Source of the DNA: Nautilus pompilius
Lineage: Eukaryota; Mollusca; Cephalopoda; Nautilida; Nautilidae
Length of the DNA stretch: 64,000 nucleotides
NCBI GenBank assembly: GCA_018389105.1
Contig: JACATO010000307.1
Span: 1,389,001-1,453,000, forward strand
Direction: 5' to 3'
Shown here: one piece after another, positions 1 through 11,761 of the stretch
How the letters are laid out: each line of letters begins with the position of its first letter
Position numbering within the stretch: position 1 is the first letter of the stretch
Translations under genes and position numbers: made by a program
Notes under the pieces: generated by a model
Seen by the model: the letters and a program-made list of their open reading frames with translations, nothing else
The model's database searches: none
What the model was told of the DNA's origin: nothing

Positions 1-2049
1 ACAGGAACATTCTAGTGTATGAATCCAGTAACAACAAAAAACCTTTTTGGTTTTGTTTTTTTAAAATTTCCATTTCACTTCTGTAGTGATAACAGAAATT
101 ATGGCTGCATATTGGCGATATTTACTTTTCTTCTGTTTTTAAAGATAAAGTAGAAATTATATATTTAAGTTATAGTGAATTCCACAGTTAAAAAATTCTA
201 TTTGCACTTTACTGATTTTTTTGTGTTCTTCATATCCAAATCAATTCATACCCTAATATTATTTTCCTTTTATGTTGTTCTAATTTTGTCTTTTTATTCA
301 GATTTGTGAGAGTAATCCATTTTTTTCATAAGTTAGTGTTATATCTGTTTAGGTATTACACTTTTTTTTTACATGTAGTTAATTTTAAAATAAAGCAACA
401 AAAGAAGCAAACAAATTTACAGATAAAAAATATTGTGAAATCTGTCTGCTAGATTGTCACATCAGTAATTGTTTTTGAAACTAAATTTACTAACATTCAC
501 TTGAAATTAATGATATTATCAAGCTATTTTTTTTTTTTTAAAGTGTTATGGAGTGAATTGAGTTTGCTTTTTAATGTTTTATTTTAAGAAACTTAAATAT
601 TTGAGAAGAAAACAAAATTTTTACAGAATCTTGTGTTTTGTCTACTTTTGTATTGAGTTGGAAAGAGTCTTGCTCAAGTGTCGTAAGAAACACCCAACTT
701 CGTGAGTGCAATATTTGGAGTTATCTCACAGACAAAAGCAAACAAAAAAAAATGCATTAATAGTGCATTGTTTTTTAAATTGCCTGCCAAACCTTTTGTA
801 AAACAATTTCATTAGAACATCCTAAAAATTACCTTTGAACATTGTTGGATAATTATGGTGGATTTTGCTTATTTCTTATTATCATTTTAGTTTTTTTTTT
901 TTTTATGTTGGAACCATCAGCTCATTTTTACTTTTTACTTTACCCTTAGTGTCATTTTGTGGGCTTAGAAACTTTTAATTATACAGAAGAGTGCATAAAT
1001 AGTTAAATTTCCATTTCTTGAAACTGTTAATCACCAAAGCTTTTAGTGTGTAATATTTCTTTGTATATTTATTCTAAAATTAACCTTATTCTATACTTAT
1101 GCTGTTACTATTCTTGTTTTTGATTTTATCTTTTTTTTCTTTTCTTCTGGCTTTACCTGTTGGCTTATCATTCCTTAGATATATAATTTTAAAAGGGTTG
1201 TGCTTGTAAGTACTTAAGTGTTTGTTGTGATGGAAAATAACGCTTCAGGTAAAAGACTGGGAAAATACATTTTATAAACAGATGTGTATAACAGGTTACA
1301 TAGCCCAAGCAACCTCTTACTTGCTAATAACAATAAAAATAATAGCCTACAGTAAAATGATAGCTTGATCAAAGTTCTTTTGTTTGATTTTATATTAATA
1401 TTTTTTTTTCTAATTGCTATGGAAAAATAATTATAAAAAAGGTTTAGTTATAATTCATAATATGAAAACATTCAAATTAGTTAAATAAAAGTGTTTAACT
1501 TTATTTTTTCATTGATAGATAAACAATTGAAATTTTAAATATGCATGCTGTTGGTATCTTTGATGAATCCAAATATAGTAATTATTTTAATATAAATTAA
1601 TAAATATCTTGATTTTTTATCTTTAAACTAAAAAAAAAAAAAAACAAAAACATACTATCTGGATTTTTTCCCAGTATGTCTAATACAGAATGCCTATATT
1701 TTGAGTTTTTAAATCAAGTTTCATGTTACATTATAATGAACTTTCATAAATACAGAGATGATTCTCTGATACCTTAGTAAGTGATCAATTTATTAAATCA
1801 TAAAATTTTGATATATAAGTTGAAATAATTGTGAAAAATGAAAAAAATAGTATAAAAAGAAAATAACACATCATGGAATTACATCTCATGTATACTCATG
1901 TGTTTATATAATGTGATTGATTGTCATGCAAACAACTATAAAAATGTCCTGCATGTAGAAGAGCTATAAAAGTATAGGCAGGGGCATAATTTTAGTTTGG
2001 TAAATACTTTAACTTTGAGTAGGAAATATCAGATAAGAAGCACAAAAAA
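1..2049. other. AT-rich non-coding stretch
   Basis: No gene is visible. The stretch is homopolymer-rich, with runs of T near 520-540 and 890-904 and an A run near 1630-1644. No ORF resembles a protein and no terminal repeats were noticed. Most likely intronic or intergenic DNA. Confidence 0.6.
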
Positions 2050-2765
2050 GTCAAAGTTTTAGTTCTTGAAGGCTACTCCATGCAGCAGGTTACAATTCAA
2101 CTTCATGTTTCTGAAGGAGCTGTATACATAACTCTGGGGTGGATATGCAGAATTGATATTGTTGACTGTTGAGGAAGAAGAGAAATTAGGGATCTTGTGA
2201 ATGGCCTGGCTGCAAATATGGATGTCAGCATTTTTTTCAAGATCAGTAAGGTAAATATTAGCACAAGGATGTCTCAATGGATGTATAGCTATCCCCAAAA
2301 ATCTTTGCTAAGGAGAAACGACCAAACAGTTAGGCTGAAATGGGAAGCAGAAATAAAACAATGGCATGACCAAATCTGGAAGTTGTTTTTTTGCAGATTA
2401 GTCCCGATTTTGAACTGCATGGCAATAATTAAGAACTGTTTGTTTGAAGGTAGAGCAGGGAGCAATATAACCGTCAGTGTACAGCAGTTACAGTAACAAT
2501 AGGAGTGGATCACCACAAGTGTGGATGGGGGTACATATTGGCAAAAGATATCAGAGATTTACATGAAATTGAAGGTATACTGCCTGCCAACAGATACAGG
2601 TAGATTCCTGCCATTCTGTCAGCAAAACATCTTATTGGGTGGGGATTTATCTTCCAACATGACGGTGATCCAGGCATACAGAGTTTTTCACTACAGTTGC
2701 TAGAACAACATTCCACAGTCAAACATTGATAATGTAGGAGCATGGAAAAAAGTATCATTCCCTAT
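2050..2765 (+). pseudogene. Decayed Tc1-like transposase
   Basis: This is a Tc1/mariner-superfamily transposase (cut-and-paste, TA target) broken into all three forward frames. An N-terminal helix-turn-helix-like piece (EGYSMQQVTIQLHVSEGAVY) lies near 2066-2130. A middle piece reading like the family's segment before the first large loop (ELHGNN, ELFV) lies near 2410-2445. At 2517-2609 the frame reads WGYILAKDIRDLHEIEGIL, matching the usual 'WGC(F/I)SA.G...L..I.G.(L/M)' segment. At 2631-2729 it reads GWGFIFQHDGDP, the block with the second catalytic Asp (codon 2661-2663). The canonical 'DPKHT' has become 'DPGIQ'. Stops separate every piece and the C-terminal 'SPDLNPIE' block was not found. 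Terminal inverted repeats were not recognised. Family assignment is solid; the element is dead and old. Confidence 0.8.
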
Positions 2766-5011
2766 GTAAAGGGAAGGGTTCACATATCAAATACTAATGC
2801 ACTGTTTTAATAATGCATTGTGTATGTATTTATGTGTGTCTCATTTGTATGCATCCTCTGTGTTTTTATAATTATTTCCAATACTGTATATATGATTATG
2901 TATCAAATAAACATTGACAAAATATTTTTTGTTCCATTGTCAGTAATTTTCAAAGAGAGACATGTTTGATATTTTGTATGAAATACTTAATTACAGCATG
3001 CACATTGACATGATTTATGTCTAAGTATTTACCAGGGATATCAGAAAAATGCTTATCCTAGTACTATTTGAAATCATAGAAGGTATTTAGAAAATTTAGC
3101 AGATTTATGTCACAATGCTGAATCAGATTTCAAATTTACTTAATGGTTAGAGCTATTTTGGTAACATCAGTTATTTTAGGACTTCCAATTTTTTCCTTTC
3201 TCCTGTGATGTTTCCACACAAGTTAGATTAGTGTATAGAGTGATTGTTTTGCTGAAGCCACAATAGTTTGGTGAGTAATTTCACAACAGATTGGTTAGCT
3301 CACAAAAATCATTTGGTACATTTTTCTTTCTTTATTTAATCACCAACTCTCATGGCATAACTTTATTTTCCTTGTTTTATTGTTAGTATCAGACTTATCT
3401 TCACTCACAAAGATTCATTTTCTCAGATTTTGATTCATCAGGTCACATCACCTGTTTTTAGTTTACTTTTATTCGGTTTCATAGACCTTTAGTAGCTTTT
3501 TCTCACCATCAGTATCATGCAATAATGACTTCTTGCAATAGCTTTTCTATTTAGATTATACTTTTTGATTCCTTGACAGTTATTTTGGATACTTTTACCA
3601 ACCCAGTTAATTTTTCTGCCAGTTTTCTGACTTTGAGAAGGCTTTCTGTTTTTCTTTCTTATGCACACTTACTTTTAATGTACATGTAATTTTTTTACTC
3701 CTTGTCTCTTCTACCAGATTTTATTTAAAAATGAAATTCTGTCTGACAAATTCCAGTTTTGGTATCCATTCTCTTGACTTCTCTTATTTAAAAAAAAAAT
3801 TTTTTTTAGAATAATTTAAGGCTTTATTGTACAGAAATCCTTTAAAAGTATTTATAATATATTTTTAAATAGAAATAAAAGAAACAGAATGTTTTGATAT
3901 ATTATTCAAGTTAACGAGAGTATTATTTGTGACAAGTTCTGAAAACAAAAAAAATACAAAAATTAATATAGTACCATAATCATTTTATCAGTCTCTAAAA
4001 TTGACAAGAAGCAAGGTTCTATTTTCATATCCATTATCTTATTATGATGCTTCACACATTTAATTATGCTCAGATTACATAGTACTCTAGAGTTAGTAAT
4101 CTGTGCCAATTTAATCACTTATTAAGTAAGTAGCAAATGATTAAAGTTTAAAATATGCAGAAAATCAGTGTTACCAAAAATTCTTCATGAAATTGTATAT
4201 TATCAACATAACTAAAACCAATAAAAGAAAATCAGTAGTGAAATAATTATTTAATCATTTGAGAAAAAATGTGAAGATGTAATTTGTGACTAATGTAATT
4301 GGTAATCAAGTATTGTAGGAATAGACTGAATCACTGTTTCACCAATAAAATGTTTTTTTTTTTTAAGTTTGCAGCCTAATATTTGTTATTAGTTGTGTAT
4401 AATGTGCAGCAATGAAAATATGCATTGCACATTATCTTTTAAATAATTATTTTTGGAAATGTAAAGAGAGACAAATGATATATGTGCATCATATAACAAA
4501 CAAAATTTGTGTAACTTGGCTTAGCTTCATAGATTTAACCTGATACCAACACAGTTGAAATGCTCTAAGACATTTGTGACATATTTGAGAATTTCTGTAC
4601 ACATTTTGACATTAATTAACCCATATATATATATTTTTTATGTGAGTGATTCTGACATGTATCATTGGCTCATCATAGGAAACATTCTTTGGTTATATAG
4701 GAATGACTTTGAAGTTTATATTATAGAAACATTTTTAGCTAATGATAGTGCTTGCCAAGCCCAGATTTCTAGGTCACATACAGATCTGTGAGCATTCAGC
4801 ATGAACTATTTCCATACTTCACTGGAGAATGATTGCAGCGCACAACTGTTTCAGCCAGTTACATATCTCAAGTTGGAGTTCAGCAAGTTTTATGATTTTG
4901 TTTCAGCTGTCTGACAGGTTATTCCTGCTTTATATGTATTGGTTAGTTTTTGTGTTTTTTTATAGAATTAAAAGAAAAGCAAAATTCAATTTTAATAAAA
5001 ATCCCATTAAA
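2766..5011. other. AT-rich non-coding stretch
   Basis: No gene is supported. Small ORFs at 4555-4791 and 4829-5041 are AT-driven and show no motif; the second runs into the (AC)n repeat. No element ends were noticed. Confidence 0.55.
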
Positions 5012-5030
5012 ACACACACACACACACACA
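5012..5030. repeat. (AC)n microsatellite
   Basis: About nine AC dinucleotide units, followed directly by GAGAG. A simple sequence repeat. Confidence 0.95.
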
Positions 5031-5744
5031 GAGAGGTTTAATTTTTTTTACCCATGTATTTATCTCAATATATTGTTTTTTATGCTTTAAAAGATGCTTC
5101 CAGTGATGTAACCAAATTTAAAAGATACATTATTTTTATGCATTACATGGTAAAACATTATTCATAGCTATTATCTGATCAGCCACTGGCAATGGATACC
5201 ATGCTTGTCATCTTCTTGTTAACAGAAATCTGCAATATTTATTTTGGAAATCTGAACATCTTATGGAACATTAATACTTTTCAAAAGTATCCTGAATTCT
5301 CTCTCTCTCTGATTTGCAGAAGAAATAGAATATTAAAAATAAATAAATGTTAAAATTACTCTAGTTTCTTTTGATTGTCTAAAATTTAAAACAAAAACCA
5401 CAAAGAGATAATACATTAAAAAACTGCAATTAACTTAAAATTTTTATTCATAATTAAGATTATCCTAAAAATTTTAAAACTTTAAGACTACTTCTGATTT
5501 GCAATCGACCTGGTTAGGTTTAAATAAAAATGTATGTAATTGATGGTAACTATTAGAAGCTAGTACTGCATTTACTTAAAAATTTTAATTGATCTATTTC
5601 CTGTGTAGCTTGAAAAGTTTCTTTAAATATATTGATTTGTTTTGGTATGTTTTGTAACATTTTTTTTGGTACCATGCAAAAGTCAATTGCTTACACTGCA
5701 TAAAATGAAATAAAATTTTCAATTTTTTGTTATTTTAAAAAAAA

Positions 5745-5830
5745 ATATATATATATATATATTTCCCTGCCATAATTTGAACCTCAGGTTTTCCACATGT
5801 GTAGTTATTCAATTATGTATATACATACAA
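5745..5830 (-). repeat. SINE-like fragment with (AT)n tail
   Basis: Read on the minus strand, this contains GAGGTTCAAATTATGG, which resembles a pol III B box (GGTTCRANYCC), then GGCAGGGAA and an (AT)n/(T)n tail at 5745-5762. That order, B-box-like sequence then simple-repeat tail, is the usual 3' end of a tRNA-derived SINE. The 5' part and A box are unclear, so this is a partial copy at best. Confidence 0.4.
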
Positions 5831-5837
5831 TAATTGT

Positions 5838-6060
5838 TTGGGTGGTAGATGGCTGATGCATAACATGTTGGCTTGCCATAGCTGAGGGCCAAAGTTAGAT
5901 ATCTTTTATAGACCATGACGCTGTTTAGAGTACCTCCTTTGGCTTGGTTTCTTCTTGCTACTGTTCTAGTTTGTCAGCATTGATTTTCTTTGGGCATTCC
6001 AGTTTCTTCTCTTAGCTAAACCAACAGTTGGTAAAAGTGAGAGTGTACTGGCCACTTCTG
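5838..6060 (+). repeat. tRNA-like SINE copy (plus)
   Basis: This starts with a GGTGGTAGATGGCTGATGC segment that fits a degenerate tRNA-type A box. It continues into GTACCTCCTTTGGCTTGGTTTCTTC. The latter resembles the minus-strand sequence of the copies at 43.3, 44.8 and 52.8 kb, which share a core like GGCATACCTTTCAGGCATGG followed by TTTCTTCTCACTCTTC. These are therefore diverged members of one dispersed family. Exact ends and target duplications are not resolved. Confidence 0.45.
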
Positions 6061-6124
6061 TGCCATGCAGCCCCTTTTTTCTCACCAAGCTATGGTTCTG
6101 AGTCCTGGCCTATACTGTATTATC

Positions 6125-6542
6125 TCACTTAAAACAGCATGCCATTTTGTCTCGAGCAAGACTAATTTTTTTTGTAGTGGAGCAAGTCACCCAATATGTG
6201 GTGTTTGCATAAAATTTAACTTTTCAAACATGGCCTCTGTTGATGATGTTGAATTAATCAAACCAACTTCTGAGTGTGAGAGTGGCTCTGATGACGAGAT
6301 ACTTTCTGTTGAAGGTGGTAGAGCTTTCAGTGATGGATTGGATGATGAAGAGAAAAATGAGGGATAAACCCTCAAGTTTTTCGTCAAAATAGTTTGTTTA
6401 GTTTGCTTTGTAAATTATACTGAGCTGTACCAACTTAATTTTTGTGCTTTTGCTGAAAAATAACTATTTATTTTAATGCATTTTGCACTTTTTTTCACTT
6501 ATAACAGCATGCCCTTATTAGCAAGGGTGCTGACATAAGTGA
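6125..6542. mobile_element. Possible small inverted-repeat element (about 418 bp)
   Basis: The left end TCACTTAAAACAGCATGCC (6125-6143) recurs as TCACTTATAACAGCATGCC at 6495-6513. It appears again inverted as the end of the stretch at 6522-6542 (reverse complement TCACTTATGTCAGCACCC). The last two copies form a hairpin over 6495-6542, with AATAAA following at once. Inside lies an acidic reading frame (about 6230-6367, ending LDDEEKNEG then stop), such as occurs at the ends of some DNA-transposon proteins. A non-autonomous DNA transposon is the simplest reading. No target duplication was identified and the superfamily is unknown. Confidence 0.4.
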
Positions 6543-7617
6543 AATAAACCTTTTTCCTGTAAAACTTTATAATATCATGCTTTTATAAGAGGAATTATGG
6601 TACTAGTAATGGCTAGGTACAACAAGGGATGAAACAACATCAACAATAACTGTTTAAATGACTTTCAGTATTTAAAAAGGGCACCTCTACTCACATTGTG
6701 TAAAGAACATAGATGTTTAGGCATATCTATAATGACCAGATCTCTTTTCCACAAGATTTACAGATATTCCATTAATTATCACTTTGATGCTAGTCCATGG
6801 TTGTTGAGATGCTGATATCTATGCTTGTTTGGATTCAGTAAAACAACTGCAGTCCATTCTACCTTTCCTATGCTGTATTTGTAGTTCTGGATAAATGGCA
6901 TTTTGCTCTATCTTTCTGCAAGTTATAATGATGCTAGTTGTGGGCAAGGATATATTGATCAGATGCAGGCAGTGAAGTAAGTATTCCAAGTGATGTATAT
7001 GTAACCAGAAAAATTTAGACAAAATGCTTTTCTTCTATACCAATTGTCTTCCTTTGTCATTGATCCAAATCTTCTTTGCTTGACAGTTACAAACATATTG
7101 GGTATAAACCTTGCCATCTTTTCCTGGCTGTGTGTCTGGAGGATATAAAAATTTGACATTATGAAAGCCATGTACTGTGCTAATATGGAAGTGGCAGTGA
7201 CCTTTAATCACAGCAGTCACCAATACTATCCACTGAACAGTATTGTAAATACTTGGGTTTTAATAGGAGTCATAGTACAGAAATGTTGATGTTGTAGCAC
7301 CTAAAAGGAATTTTTGGTGGTTACTGTGATTTGATGAATAATAAATAGTTCATTATATGCATACAGTGAGAATAGCATAATGTCCAAGACACTGTTGTAC
7401 TGTAATGTGTTGTGTTGTGGTAAGACCTTCCAAAAACAGTTGAGTTATTTAACGCACATAACTACAGACATCGAAAGATCAATTGCAAAATAGAATATGG
7501 GGTGTTAAGCTTCTTCTGATCAACCAATTATCATATCCTGGGTGATTATCTGAAATGCAATGTTTACATCATCATCACTATTTTAGAAAAATGAGTAAAT
7601 TATTATTTTTTTCCATG

Positions 7618-7665
7618 GGTGTGTGAGTGTGTGTGTGTGTGTGTGAGAGAAGGAGAGAGAGAGAG
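7618..7665. repeat. (TG)n-(GA)n compound microsatellite
   Basis: A TG/GT run passes directly into a GA run, a compound simple sequence repeat. Confidence 0.95.
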
Positions 7666-8303
7666 ATGTTTATATATGTTTTTTATAGTAAACCTTTTAA
7701 GTAGAATTAACTAGGTGTTGAGGGCTTTTGAGCAGTGTAAATCAATAATTTTTAACATCAAGAGTACTACATAATGTTAGTTATAATACTTTTAGTATCT
7801 ACCTGTATGTCTTGAGGAGAACATGCATATTTCTGATGGACTTTAATCATCTGTTGATATATAGCACTACTTTTTATGCATCTGTGGACTTAACTGTCTC
7901 TAAATTATCTGTTTGTTTTCTTTGTGATCTGAGACTATGTATTTTTTGTAGCAAACTAAATAGAATTTTCCTTTGAAGGTTAAATACAGCATAGTACAGC
8001 ACAACAACAAAAACTTGTTCCTGCCAACCCAAATCCATCCGAAATAAAACTTAACTTGTTCCTATCTTAACATTTTTTTTCACTTTCATTATTATTATTG
8101 TTGTTATTTGAACAAACAAATGACTGTAGTTATTTTATCATCAGCTATTAGTTTACTTAAGGAAATGGTAGAATTAAACATTAATTAGATCTATATATTA
8201 AACTGTGAACAAAAAAATTATACTCATGTGATCTGTTAATTACATGTAAGAATGCATTTATGTTTGTTTTTTAATGCATTTATTAAAGAACAAGATAAAG
8301 TTT

Positions 8304-8308
<5 letters not shown>

Positions 8309-8334
<26 letters not shown>
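8309..8334. repeat. (TG)n microsatellite
   Basis: An uninterrupted TG run of about thirteen units. Confidence 0.95.
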
Positions 8335-8830
8335 GTTAATAATGAATATTTTTAAGATATATGTTGGTCGATAGGTATACCCTATATATTTCTTTTGTGA
8401 GATGTGTACAAATGTTTGAAGGAAAACGGGATAACTCGTCATGAAAATAATAAGATAACAAGAATTGAATGTTGAAATGAAGCAACAGTTAATATTCAAA
8501 ATTAATTTTATATTGGTAATGTTAACTGTGGAAATCACTGCCTAATTAATAGTTTCAAATAGGTTTCTTTAATGAAACAATTTAAATATTAACTCAATGA
8601 AATCCAGAAAAATGAATAAATAAAAAAAAATAATATTCACTATTTTAGGCAGTCTGTACAGGTACATTTTCCCAAATTCAAAAAAAAAAAAAAAAAAGAA
8701 CCCCCACCCAACCTGTTCAAATATTCTGTTTTATCATACTAATTATATGTATCTACTATAAAATTAAAATGGCCAAAATGACAGATAAACAAACAGACAC
8801 TACATACACTACTTTAGATATCAAGTGTAA

Positions 8831-8970
8831 GTGTATATGTGTTTTTTGTTTTTTTTTTTTTTTTCAGTATCTCTGGTTTGATAGTGTAGACAGCTAATGC
8901 TGACACTGGAATGCCAAGTTAGCTGTCTGCAATATCAAGCCAGAGATACTGAAAAAAAACATATATACAC
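8831..8970. repeat. Long inverted repeat / pre-miRNA-like hairpin
   Basis: The core at 8865-8951 (87 nt) folds into one long stem. CAGTATCTCTGG pairs with CCAGAGATACTG, then TTTGATA with TATCAAG, then after one mismatch AGACAGCTAA with TTAGCTGTCT. That gives about 33 pairs with one mismatch and two G-U pairs, around a loop of roughly 20 nt. The arms extend outward through unequal T/A runs to GTGTATATGTG (8831-8841) and CATATATACAC (8960-8970). The core has the size and shape of a microRNA precursor. The outer arms argue instead for a fold-back element or hairpin MITE. No coding content. Confidence 0.75.
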
Positions 8971-9228
8971 ATCATTCTACTTGTGAAAAAAAGTACTAAC
9001 TCAGTTACAGATAACACAGTGAATTCTGTAGCAAAACATCATTAAATATAAGGTTTAAAATTAAGTTGTTTTACAAGTTGAGCTATAGAAATCCATTTAT
9101 TATTTTATAATTCTTTAAAATATTATACATTTCATTAATAACCATATGCACACATATATAATTTTAATTTCAAAGCCAAACACCAAAGTTTAAAAGGTTT
9201 TTTTTGTGATTATTCTGTTTAATATACC
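8971..9228. other. AT-rich spacer
   Basis: Nothing recognisable between the hairpin and the pogo-like element. Confidence 0.5.
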
Positions 9229-10103
9229 ATATTTTCCAGGTTATATGATGAGACTTTTTTAATCGAAAATTTGTGCCTCGTTTATAATCTCAATTGACTT
9301 ATATGTGGATAAAATTAAAATTTCTCAATATTACAAAAAAAAGTTCTAAACCTGAATACTTGGCTGTAGTTCATTTGAAACTAAACACCTTTTTTTTTTC
9401 AGGACCAGTGTTCATTGTTCATTAAAGTATGCTTAATTATCCAGTCAATAACAAGCTATCGCCATCTTGATCCATTTTTATCTTAATTTTGGGTATAAAA
9501 ACCTCTATTACAAAAACCTTATTCATTTTCAAAATGCCACCTGTTACATTAGGTGAATCCTATACAGCAGCCTTTAAACTGAAAGTCATACAATTTGCCA
9601 AGAAAAATGGAGAGAATATGACTGCTCATTGTAAGTATGGTATCAGTGAAGAATATGTCTCGGAATGGTGCAAAGCGAAGGATACTCTTTGCACGACAAA
9701 GAAAACTAAGAAGGCAAATTGTGGATGTACATTTTGGTTGAAAAACATTGAGGACTGGTTAGAAGAGAATTTATAATCATCACAACATTATGCATGTCAT
9801 AGACTTAACACTGTTCAAGTGAGAATAGAAGTGAAACAAATTACCACTGAGTTGGGAGTGGAAAACTTTGTGTGTGGTTTATTGTGATGTTACCACTTTA
9901 TGGGAGAAAAATTGTGTAGAAAAAGACTATCTGGCAGTCCAAGGCCATGGACATACCACACAAACTACCTGTAGACTTCAATGAGGAGTCAGATAATTTT
10001 CAAAACTTTTTCACTACAAAAATAGAGGAAGATAATATTGAAACGTCAAACATCATAGTCATGGATGAAGTACTGTTGACATTTGATATTTCTAAGAATA
10101 AAA

Positions 10104-10771
10104 CTGTAGACCAGTGCTACTCAAAGTGTGGTATGTGTACTGGTTCCAGTATGCGGCATGTTTCCAGAAAAGAAGGAAACAATATCGACTATTGTCCAGG
10201 TGGAAAAATAATAGGAAGTCACTGCGGGAGACAAAAGAAGAGACCCCCCTGATGTCTACAAAGGCATACAAGTATTTATTTAGGCATCAAAACTGGATGG
10301 GATGTAAAATATCAAGCCTCTTTGCTTTCGTGGGATGATTACCTCGCCTTGAGGAGCGCGGACCAAGTTGGCCTGGCAGATATCGACTACCTGGTGCAGG
10401 AGATAAGTGAGTGGCAGCGGCGTACAAACACATGCGCAGAGTGAATTCTATAAATGTACATGGCTCACCGATCGGCGCTCAAAGAGTGATTTGGTAAAAC
10501 CTGATCAGCTGCGTGTGTGGGCATGAGTGGGAGCGATTGCTCGCACCAAATGAAAAGGCCTGTAAAATAAAATAAAAAATATTTTAACTTTTATTATATT
10601 CATTATGTTTTTATGGTATAAATTAATGTTAACACGAATTTTCAAATAATATTTTCTCAGATCGTGAACAAATAATAATATGGCAGAAATATGGTACCGG
10701 TCCATGGCACATTGGGAAAAAACACCTGCCGGTACACCACATCATATAGTTTGAGAAGCACTGCTATAGAC
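10104..10771. repeat. 8-bp target-site duplication flanking the hAT element
   Basis: CTGTAGAC (10104-10111) and CTATAGAC (10764-10771) border the insertion and differ at one base. Eight-base duplications are characteristic of hAT transposition. Confidence 0.85.
10112..10763. mobile_element. Non-autonomous hAT element (652 bp)
   Basis: Its ends are inverted repeats: left CAGTGCTACTCAAAGTGTGG, right (reverse complement) CAGTGCTTCTCAAACTATAT. These match the common hAT terminal form CAGTG(G/C)TTCTCAAACT. An 8-bp target duplication flanks it. The interior has a GC-richer part (about 10330-10470, with CpG-containing words such as GGAGCGCGG and CACCGATCGGCG) and no transposase. Overlapping ORFs at 9947-10338 cross the junction and are artefacts of the insertion. 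It is younger than the pogo-like host element. Confidence 0.85.
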
Positions 10772-11696
10772 AACAATATGATGAAGAAAATGGCTGGATA
10801 AGTGCTATTTGCCTAAACTGGTGGATTTTTCTATCCATTATGTGCATATCATTGAAGAAACAAAAGCTAGAGTGGTCAGAAAGAAAACTTTCTTAGGTAT
10901 CATCCCTGGGGTGATGACAAAATTATTACAGCCATTGGACATTTCTGTCAATAGATGCTTTAATTCTAATCTGAGACAAATATGGAAAGTGTGCATGTCC
11001 ATAGGTGAACATAGTTAAACTAATACAGGTCATATGTGCCATGCTTTCTACAACACTATGACACAGTGGATCAAATGTATATGGGACAGTATGCCCAAGA
11101 TAGCTATTATTAATGGCTTATTCATAGCTGGAGTATTCAGCAGCTAAAAGAACAACTTGGATGAGGACAACTACAGAAAGGACAAGGAAAACTTTGGACC
11201 CAGTCTGTCCAGAAGTTGCTGCTATCTTGCATTCGGACACTGAAAGTGCTTTGTTAAGTAATAAAAGAATATAAATTGTAAACTCATTTTCTTTTTTATT
11301 TATTATTCTATAAATACTATACTACTTGAAGGCTATCTTTGCATATCAACACATGCTATGAAAAAATATACCATGAGTTAATATCTAAATTTTAATGTTT
11401 GCAGAGAATTTCATAGTAATCCATGATTCAAAACCTGTCAAAATTTTATTTTAGCAATTAATTCAGAGGACTTACTCACAAAGTAGTTCACTAAGTTCCA
11501 AAGAACTCCACAAGTAAGAAAATATCATACATGACCTCTTTTTCTTTTCTTTTACTTTTGCCTTTTTGCAAGACTCCACTGTTTGTCTTATTTATAAATA
11601 AGTTAAGCAAAATAGGAAATTTAGCTCATTCATCTTATAATCTGCATCGACATACCCAAGAAATTTTGGTTTTCTTTACATATTGAGGCTAAGTTC

Positions 11697-11697
<1 letters not shown>

Positions 11698-11760
<63 letters not shown>

Positions 11761-11761
11761 T
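11698..11761. repeat. (ATT)n microsatellite
   Basis: About 21 perfect ATT units, just outside the inferred right end of the pogo-like element. Confidence 0.97.

Larger units (their letters stand above)
6543..8830. other. Non-coding stretch with simple repeats
   Basis: No gene is supported. The stretch holds (TG)n running into (GA)n at 7618-7665 and (TG)n at 8309-8334. Minus-strand ORFs near 6819-7223 overlap each other in different frames and show no motif. An A run lies at about 8682-8697. Confidence 0.5.
9531..11250 (+). pseudogene. Pogo/CENP-B-type transposase pseudogene
   Basis: The frame at about 9531-9776 begins MPPVTLGESYTAAFKLKV, an N-terminal psq-type helix-turn-helix, followed by YGISEEYVSEWCKAKDTL, the second helix and recognition region. 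A stop follows at 9774. At 10046-10108 a frame reads IVMDEVLLTFDIS with KNKTVD. This is the family's 'N(A/M)DE.P..FD...(N/R).TVD' block carrying the first catalytic Asp. After the inserted element, 10809-11018 reads LVDFSIHYVH (probable second Asp region), then IIPGVMTKLLQPLDISVN, where the Asp of 'LQPLD' is the third catalytic residue. Downstream frames near 11020-11250 fit the variable C-terminus. Several stops and the insertion make it inactive. Confidence 0.8.
9229..11695 (+). mobile_element. Pogo-like DNA transposon, decayed and interrupted
   Basis: The limits are inferred from loosely matching terminal regions. On the left, about 9229-9300 reads ATATTTTCCAGG and then CGAAAATTTGTGCC ... 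TTATAATC. On the right, the reverse complement of about 11625-11695 reads CCAAAATTTCTTGGG ... GATTATAAGATG. Between them lies a CENP-B/pogo-type transposase. A 652-bp hAT-type element (10112-10763) sits inside the coding region. Comparing the family order with what remains, the stretch between the first catalytic block and the second is mostly missing even after removing that insertion, so a deletion also occurred. A related second copy starts near 62.3 kb. Confidence 0.65.

Noticed and set aside
7618-7665. Possible regulatory GA/TG tract
   Set aside because: It is an ordinary compound microsatellite with no associated promoter evidence.
9947-10338. 101- and 74-codon ORFs spanning the pogo/hAT junction
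   Set aside because: They run from pogo coding sequence into the inserted hAT element and are insertion artefacts; only the pogo part before 10112 is meaningful.
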